Assembly: GCA_030063045.1 (NCBI GenBank)
Contig: JAQSEB010000131.1
Location: 744,001 to 808,000, forward strand
Direction: 5' to 3'
Length of the DNA: 64,000 nucleotides
DNA from: Pratylenchus scribneri
Lineage: Eukaryota > Nematoda > Chromadorea > Rhabditida > Pratylenchidae
In this document: positions 25,301 to 34,300 of the stretch, piece after piece
How the letters are laid out: every line of letters starts with the position of its first letter
Numbering within the stretch: position 1 is the stretch's first letter
Translations under genes and position numbers: made by a program
The notes under the pieces: generated by a model
The model's input: the letters and a program-made list of their open reading frames with translations, nothing else
What the model was told of the DNA's origin: nothing
Databases searched by the model: none

Positions 25301-28300
25301 CTATTCAGATCCAAATAATTTCGATCGTACAAGAGATCATATGCAAGCACTTACCGTCCTCACCTCATGTTTCAATTATGATCCAAATGTCCAAACAGAT
25401 ATCGTCCTCATGCCTTTATTTTTCCCAGGCCATTGGACATTGATCATTTACGATCGAAAGAGTGGTACACATTTTTTTGACTCATTGGGTCAAAATCCGG
25501 GATTTAATTCCCGTTTGGATCCTACTTATCCGAATTTCAACGCACAAAGAATTCCACATATTCAGCAATGCATTGCTGAGATAATTCCTGGCTACGAGCC
25601 AGAAGAAGTCTATATTAACGTTATTGATCCAAACACATACACACAACAACATGATGGGATCAATTGTGGATTCTTTGTATGTCTATATGCTGAACATTAT
25701 TTGAATTATGGCACATAAAGAAAATCGATGAATGATTTGTTTGCAAGGTTCGCCTGGATGGTCCGAGTTGGGTGGGAATTGACAATGTTTGATGTTTTTG
25801 CGGCTTTTCCAATTTGCCACAAAATTGATGATGTTGATGTTTCCAAATTCAGTTTTTTCGCCTTCGGCTACTTATTTGACTTTGGCAGATGGATGAGTTG
25901 AAAATTCACAATTTAATTTTCACACTTCTTTATTTATTCATTTGTTTGGTTTTTTGTTTTGTTTGACAAGAATGAAAAAATCATCATCATAGGGATAGGA
26001 AAGAGGATGAAAGAGGCGGATATTTGCTGATAACAATCTTGTGAGAAAAAGCATAAAGAATCAATTGATTGGAAGAAAATGGCAAAAAATGAAATGAAAA
26101 ATTTAATTAGAAAATTAACATATTTTCTTCATTTTAAATTTTTGGGCTTTATTCTTCATTTTCTCCTTTTTTATTTCTCTCAATCAGCATTTCGCTCAAT
26201 TCACCATCCTCGATCATTTCCATTTTTGGCACTGCGCAATCCTTGACCAATCGCACTTTTTGCCATTCCGCAACACTCCCCCTTGAAAAAGTTTTGATGT
26301 TTTCTTCCCTAATCTTTCTTTTCTTCATCAACCTATTATTCCATTGATACATATTCAAAATACATAATCCTATAATTAATGCAGTTTTCATAATCTCACA
26401 AATTTCAGTGTCAGTTAAATTATTCATAATTGATGTATTCCTATTTTTTATTTTCGGATTAGGTTTTGTATGAACAATTCCAGCTTCCAAATTGGCATTA
26501 ATATTCCCTAATTCAAATTCGAATTTTTCTTTCTTTTCATCGATTCCTAATTCTCCGTTTTCAACAATGTTTTTTCCTAAATTTTCCAAATTTTTCTTAT
26601 CCAGTGCCAAATGGCTTTTTTGGCTAATTGATACTCGCCTAATAATTAATTCTTTTTTCACATTACCCACATGATTGAGATTTTTAACTCTTGGCCGTGA
26701 TCTGAATTCCCTACTTAATTTGTTTACATTTTCAAATTTTTTACGTTTCCTAAACTCATTGTGAATTTGCCTAAATTTATTATTTTGGTTTTCCCTATTT
26801 GGTCCAAATTCATGTTTATTCTTGTCAATAAATTGACAATTGTAATAGCGAATAGGCGGCCGATAGTTTGCTTTGTTGCAAGCAAATTTTTGTGGATAAT
26901 TATTATTATTTTGCCTACGCTGCTTATCATAATTTTGTGTTTTTGGTTGGTTAATTTCTATTTTATAATTATTTTTCCCTGATTGTTTTCCTTGCTTTTG
27001 TCTTCCTTTATATGAATGAGTATTTGACATATTTTCTGAAATCATTTTTGTTTCTTTTTGACCTTTATTCGTTTGCTCAAAACCAATATTGTTTTTTAAA
27101 ACAGCTTTATCTTTTGAATTTCCTCCAAGTGGAAATCCACAAATTCGAAACCTATTTTCGATTTTCTTAATAGCGCCTTCTGATAGTATTTTATTCCCTA
27201 AATTAGATATTTCTTCTGCTGGTTCTGGTTCTGGACTAAATTTGACGTGTTGAAACTGTTGATTTTCCTTTTGTACTACCTTATCATTTTTCTTCATGGT
27301 ATTCCCTAAATCCAATAATTGAAAGTTTCCTTGCTCACTCAGAATTAAATCATCGCGTGAATTTTCAATCGCGAAATCTTCATCAAAACCTAAATAATAG
27401 TTACATATTTTCATTCCCGAATCTAGGTTAAAAAGGCACGATTCTAACAAATTCAAATTTTCATTTATTTCAGCATTATTTATATCTCCCAAAGCATCAA
27501 GCACAATCTCGAATTTAAGGATCCTTTCTTCGTAATTTTCAACCAAACTATCCATTTTGAATAAGTCAGGAGACGCCTTCGAATGTCCTTCTATTTTATG
27601 CGAAATTTTGACTGGATTTTCCTCTAGCATTGCTAAGATATTCTGATCAAAAGTAATGGATTCCTTTAATTCGTCTTTTATATTTTTTAGTAATTCTACA
27701 AATTCAATTTCATTCTTCTCCTTTTGACAATTTTCAATTTCTTTTTCAAAAATTTCCCTATTTTCTTCATTTTCATTCTCAAATTCTGATAAATATTCAA
27801 CAGATCCAAAATCATTTTCTCTTTCGATAGAATTTGCCCAAAATGTAATCCTCATATTCCTAGTCATATCCGCGGTATCTGAATAAGATGATCCAATATC
27901 AATGTTTAATCTATCCGCTAAATATAATAGCAACAATTTCCACCTATTTTGTGCTAATTTTGCCATTTGTACCTTCTCTCCCAGATTAAATTCTCTAAAA
28001 AATGTCCTGAAACTATTTTCTATTTGTACTTTATATGCTGCAGTCAAAGTTGGGAAAAATTCATGTGCTTTTCCTATTTCTTTAGCAATTTTTCCTAACA
28101 AACTATCAAATTCCTCAAATTTATTTTTAACCCTATAATATAATCGCTTAAGCGAATTCGTTGTCGCCCTATCTCCTAACATTTCTGGCACATTTTCCTC
28201 TATAATCAATTCCAACAGTTTCCAATATTTCCTAATTTCACATTCATAACTTGATTTTGGTCTGGGGAGTGGAGGTGGGTCATTATCCTCCATTTACCTA

Positions 28301-31300
28301 CTTCTTTATTTTCAATTATTTTACCAAAATTTACCTATTTTCAAATTATTCAACTTCCCACTTTTTTAAATTCAAACCTTCCAGGTTGCAAGGGTCGCCA
28401 CTTAAAGAAATTCAATGAATGTTTCTGTGTGCAAGGTTCTCCTGGATGGTCCGAGTTGGGTGGGAATTGACAATGTTTGTTGTTTTTGCGGCTTTTCCAA
28501 TTTGCCACAAAATTGATGATGTTGATGTTTCCAAATTCAGTTTTTTCGCCTTCGGCTACTTATTTGACTTTGGCAGATGGATGAGTTGAAAATTCACAAT
28601 TTAATTTTCACACTTCTTTATTTATTCATTTGTTTGGTTTTTTGTTTGATTTGATAAGAATGAAAAAATCATCATCATAGGGATAGGAAAGAGGATGAAA
28701 GAGGCGGATATTTGCTGATAACAATCTTGTGAGAAAAAGCATAAAGAATCAATTGATTGGAAGAAAATGACAAAAAATGAAATGAAAAATTTAATTAGAA
28801 AATTAACATATTTTCTTCATTTTAAATTTTTGGGCTTTATTCTTCATTTTCTCCTTTTTTATTTCTCTCAATCAGCATTTCGCTCAATTCAACATCCTCG
28901 ATCATTTCCATTTTTGGCACTGCGCAATCCTTGACCAATCGCACTTTTTGCCATTCCGCAACAGCACATTTCTGAACAGAAATTTAAATATTAACGATGA
29001 ACGCCATCGAATTTTATGGCATATAAATGAGCTCTATGGCCGGGATGATGTTCCATACTATTATCCATACAATGTCCAACCAACCGGACCAGTTCGCACT
29101 CTTACATTTGAACAAGAGTTGGAAAAGGCCGTTGAAATTGTGCCAGAAGTCAATAATATTCCAGAGCCAATGGAAATCGAAAACAATGAAATCCGGGTTG
29201 AAGATCCCGATGCAACTGCCAACTTACGTAAGTCGGCAAGAATTCATCAGAAGCAAGTAAAAAAGGCTGATGAAGCAAAAAAACAGGCTGATGCAGAATC
29301 GAAAAAAGCTGTGCCTTATACAAAGAAAGGTTGTAAAAAGCACGCTGGCATCGGCTGTTTTTCCTGGAAATCAGGCCATTATCCTGAATATTATAATTCA
29401 GGAATTCCCGGAGATAGAATTTGCGAACATTGCGCAAACAAACTCTATAAAAACCAAACATATTGTTGGTCGTGCACTGATGGGCGGGTTGAATTGCCAT
29501 CTTTCAAAGAATATCCCGACCCATATGACAAGTTGGTTATGGGCACACATCCAGACTCAAAGTCTTTCATCGGCCATCAAGCGAAATTCAATAGCCTTTT
29601 CGCTTTTGCCTCACTTTCAGCAGGTGGTGCTGAAGCGCCTGAGGGTGGTCCAATGCCAGTTCTTTTGAACGGCGAATTCCAACGAAAGATTGGTAGCCTC
29701 TATGCAGGCAATGATCAAATACCATCTTTTGATCAACTTTATATTTTGGATTCTCAAACGGCTAATGATTGTCGAAGGAATAATGAAATCCTTGAGAAGA
29801 TGCCAAAAAAATGTCCCAAGTTATTCGAGACACTTGATCAGTTGATCAGAGAGCACCATCCAATGGCGCATATTTTACAAAATGCCCATGAATTCTATCA
29901 GGAAATGGAGCAAAATAATCCTGACGAATTAAAGAATTTTAATATTATTTTGGTTAATACCAGAGATGCACCAGCAAACGTGCAAGACCCGCGTCTTCAT
30001 CCGAGGCAAATTAATTTGCCAACTCGAGATGAATCAACTGTTTTTGCCATTTGGTCATCTTCAGATAATGATCCAATCCCAATAAATGGTATTTGGATTA
30101 CAAAGAAGGGAGGGCTCACTGAACTGTGGCCTAATCATCCCATGACGGATTCCCTTCTTTACCCACTTCTGTTCATTAGTGGAGATTTGGGTTATCGCAA
30201 AGATATTCCATACAAAAAACCAGCCGCAAAGAAAAGGAAAATTCAATTGAAGAAAATAGCATCAGAAGATGATGATGCTGAGTCTGATATTTCTATGTCT
30301 GATGATAAAAGCGAAACATCATCTATCTCAGAAAGCGATACTGATTCAATTGACCTTTATGGTGACGAAGGATCGAAACGTAAATTCCTCTCTATGAGAG
30401 CATTTATACGTTATATACTTGGAATCCGAAGTCCAATAAATGATAAATATCATCATATTTGGAGTGCAGGTGGCGGACTTAGCCAAAGATTCCTGCTTGA
30501 TTATGCCGCAAGAATTGACGATCAAGTTTTCCAATTCTTACGCACTCCAGAAATGGATCTTCGAAAAGAATTGCCAAAGGAAATGTTGGAATTCTTGGCC
30601 AGGCAAGCCGGCCTAGCATCATCTGATGCATTAGGTAAAGTTGTTCTTTTCCGTTCTTACATGCCAGGTTTCAGACCATATTTCAAAGAGAAATACACCG
30701 ATGGTTGCACAATTATCAACCAAATTCGGAAACCGGGCCGAGCAATGTTCTTGCTCACATTCACTTCGAATCCGCGGTGGATTGAAATTAAACCGCAAAT
30801 GTATAAAAATGGTCAGGCCTTGATTGATCGACCAGATGTTCTTGTAAATCTCTATATTGATAAAACACAAGATATCTATCGTAAAATAAATGAGAGCAAC
30901 GCCTTTGGAAAACAACTCGGCTATGTTGAAAGCATGGAATTCCAAAAAAGAGGCGGTCCTCATTTTCATCGCATTATTGTTACTCAAATTGAAGCGATTC
31001 CGGCAATCATTGACGATTATATTTGGGCTTTTATTCCAAAATTGCCACATCCTGATGATAAATCAGATCAGGCCAACTTCCTCAGAAGAGTGCGTGAATT
31101 GGTAATCCAATATCAATTACACGATTGCCGAGATGACTTTTGTGGACCAATTAAAAATGGAAAATGCACTAAAGGATTTCCACATGATTTTAGCAAAGAG
31201 ACTTTCCTTTTTGAGGATCGTCCAGCTAAACATAAACGTCCAGCCCCGGAAGATGGCGGCGAGATTGTAATGGTTCAAAAGGGGGGTGTGAAACAAATTT

Positions 31301-34300
31301 ATGACAATCGTCATGTCGTCCCCTATTCGCCATTCATTCTTTCAAATTATGAGACGCATCATAATTTGGCCTATTGCTACGGCGAAAGCACGAACATGGC
31401 TTATTTGACCAAATATCCATTGAAAAGTGCAGATCAAAGCTGCGTCAAGCTTGAAAATGGTGAGGTGAACATTGATGAACCAGCCAGATTTGCGCGAATG
31501 TACTATCGCTCACCATGCGAAGCATTCTGCCGCATTATTTCTGCGCCATATGTCCGCATGTCACATGTGGTTATTCGTCTCACCATTCATCTGCCAGATA
31601 ATCAGCCAATCTATTTCAAAGGCAGAGAAACAGAAGAGGCACTTGAACGTGTCGAAGCTGGCGAATTGCCAAAGACAATGCTCACAGAATATTGGGCACA
31701 ATGGGCATCGGGAGAATCCGTCCAACGAATTGATGGCAGTTGGACTTGGGCCGATGATCCTGAGATCAAAAACATGCGATATGATTAAATGCCCGAAAAA
31801 TATTCATATGATAAAAACTCAAAAGTTTGGAAAAAGCGCATTGTCGCTAAAAAGGCTAACAAAAACAAGAAGCCTATTATTGGTCGAATTTATCGGCCTC
31901 AGCCTAAAAATCAAGAGCTCTTTGCTCTTTATGTGCTCATGCGTCATTTTCCTGGCGATCCAGATGCCTTGAAAGACGTGGATGGCTACATGTGTGAGTC
32001 GTTTGTTGAAGCAGCACGTCTACACGGTCTCCTTATGGATGATACCGTTTGGGAACGAACTCTTAATGAAGCATCCCAACAAGGCGTAATTGGAGCACAA
32101 TTTCGCGATCTATTCGTCCAAATTTTGGTATTTGGTAATCCAAGCAATGCTTTGGCGCTTTGGGAGAAATTCATTGAATTCATGTTCAGTCATGCGCGAA
32201 TTCTTGGCGTGCCTAAAAATCACCCAGAACGATTACGCCGAATCGATCATGCTTTAGCCGTGATTGAAGCGCAATTGGCAGACTACGGTCTGACCATGGA
32301 GAATTTCCAACTCCCATTGCCAAATGTGTCATTCACAAGAGATGTAGATAAAGCTATCAACCGATATTTCTTCGGTTCTGATCTATTTGACGACGAAGAT
32401 GACGTCGGTCAAAATAAGCCGCAAAGTTCATTCAAATTGAATGCGGATCAAGAAGAAGCTTTTAAACAAGTTCAAAAAGCGATTAAGGCCTCACCATTCG
32501 ATGATAAGATTCCACGAACATACTTCGTATATGGTGACGGTGGCACAGGAAAAACAGTCCTGTTCAATCATTTCGTTAGTAAATTTCGTGAAATGAAAAA
32601 GAAAGTAATCGCTTGCGCCTATACAGGCTGCGCTGCCACTCTTCTCTTCGGAGGAACTACAGTTCATTCTGTGTTCAGATTTTCACTCGATATTGAAGAG
32701 GACTATACGCCATCAATATCAGTCCAAAGCTTTCATGGTCAACGAATTCGAGTGGCAGATATGATCCTCATAGATGAGGTTTCAATGCTTCCAAAACACA
32801 TGTTTGAAGCAATTGATCGTGTCTGCAAGCAATTAGCAATAAAGCAATTGAAGCATTTACCATTTGGTGGGAAGGTTGTAGTCATTTCTGGCGATTTTAA
32901 ACAAAATTTGCCAGTTGTCCCACATTCCATAATGGAGGCGCAAGTTTCAGCTTGCATTCAATATTCCACGTTATGGCCATTATTCCGGAAAAATCTGCTT
33001 CGCCTGACCATAAATATGCGTCAAGGTCCGGGTGAGCGCGAATTCACAAGAAAGCTCAATCAATTTGGTTCTGACCCTAATGCGGAGCTTGTGGAAATTC
33101 CTAAAGAAAATGTGGCTTATACATCAGATCAGCTGTTAAATTTTGTCTCTGACAATGGACAGGCATTACATAATCCACAACAGCTCTTAAAGAGATTGAT
33201 GTTGGCGCCACATAATGTCACTGTTGATGGCATTAATAGCCGAATTCTTGGAATGCTAAAGACCACGGAAAAGATTTATCTTTCAACAGATGAATCATTA
33301 ATCGAACGACCATTCGATATTAATGCAGCCGATGACGAGGAAGAAGCATTGAATAAATTTAATCCTTCCGGCTTGCCATTGCATGAATTGAAACTCAAAG
33401 AAGGAGCAATTATAGTCCTCTTGAAAAATCTTGCTGTTGCTCGAGGACTTGTCAATGGCACACGAATGGTCATTAAGAGCTTGCATGATAATATCATCAT
33501 GGCAGAGGTGATTACCGGTACCAATGCAGGCACCGGAAAGCAAGTTTGTCTTAATAGATGTTGGTGCGATTATGAAGAAAATGGTCGCATAGATGGAATT
33601 AAATTCCGTCGTTTCCAATTCCCAGTGCATCTTGCATTCGCAATGACCATTATGAAAGAACAAGGCCAATCGGTCAATCAAATGGGTCTTGATTTGTCCC
33701 AAGATGTCTTTGCACACGGGAATTTGTACAGTGCTATGTCTCGAGTAACAAGAGAGACAGGTTATCGCATTTATGCACCAAATGCTCCAACTAACCCCAA
33801 AACGGGAAGTATTTATGTAAAAAATATCGTTGCTGAAGGATTGGATTTCTTGAATGAATAGCTGCAATCCTCGCAGTTGAAATCCACAGCAGAACAAATG
33901 CAGTCAAAAAAAAGTTTGATAATACCCTGTCCCGGTTGGATTGGCCACCCATTCCTATGCAAGGATGGTTTACATTACCGGACCATGGTTGAATGGGCTG
34001 AGCCGTTGGGTCGGTCAATTTAACCGTTGACTGCATTCGAAAGAATAAAATAGGATGGGGACAGGTCGGTGAAGGCGAGGTCGATGGTTGGATGTGGGTT
34101 TAGAAAAAGACCCAGAGGATTGTCCACCAGTCCGCCTTGCGATGCATTGGATTTGATTGCCATTGCATCAAACGAAATTATAATGTGATTCCACCGGCCT
34201 GTTGGCGTACAAGGTTTCCACACCTCGCAGGCCTCCTCGCGGCCGTACGCCGGTAACTCTTCGCCTAAAAACAGTGGCTGTTGTGAGCCAGGTTGAAGAG

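Larger units (their letters stand above)
25716..28963 (-). mobile_element. Gag-only LTR retrotransposon inserted in the Helitron
   Basis: Two direct repeats of about 560 bases (25716-26275 and 28403-28963) flank about 2.1 kb. A 5-bp target duplication GCACA lies at 25711-25715 and 28964-28968. In minus orientation the LTR begins TGTTGCGG. A purine tract (AAGGGGGAG) lies directly before the downstream LTR and a TGGCGACC primer-binding-like site directly after the upstream LTR. The LTRs differ at roughly ten positions by eye, pointing to a fairly recent insertion. There is one long ORF and no room for reverse transcriptase or integrase, so the element must rely on helper enzymes. The family (BEL/Pao or Gypsy) cannot be settled from sequence alone. 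Confidence 0.88.

Noticed and set aside
26149..28293. Host coiled-coil gene on the minus strand
   Set aside because: It is enclosed by LTRs with TSD, polypurine tract and primer-binding-like site, so it belongs to the retrotransposon.
31789..33861. Independent host PIF1 helicase gene
   Set aside because: It is in frame with Rep directly upstream and starts with the Helitron Rep-Hel linker; no introns.
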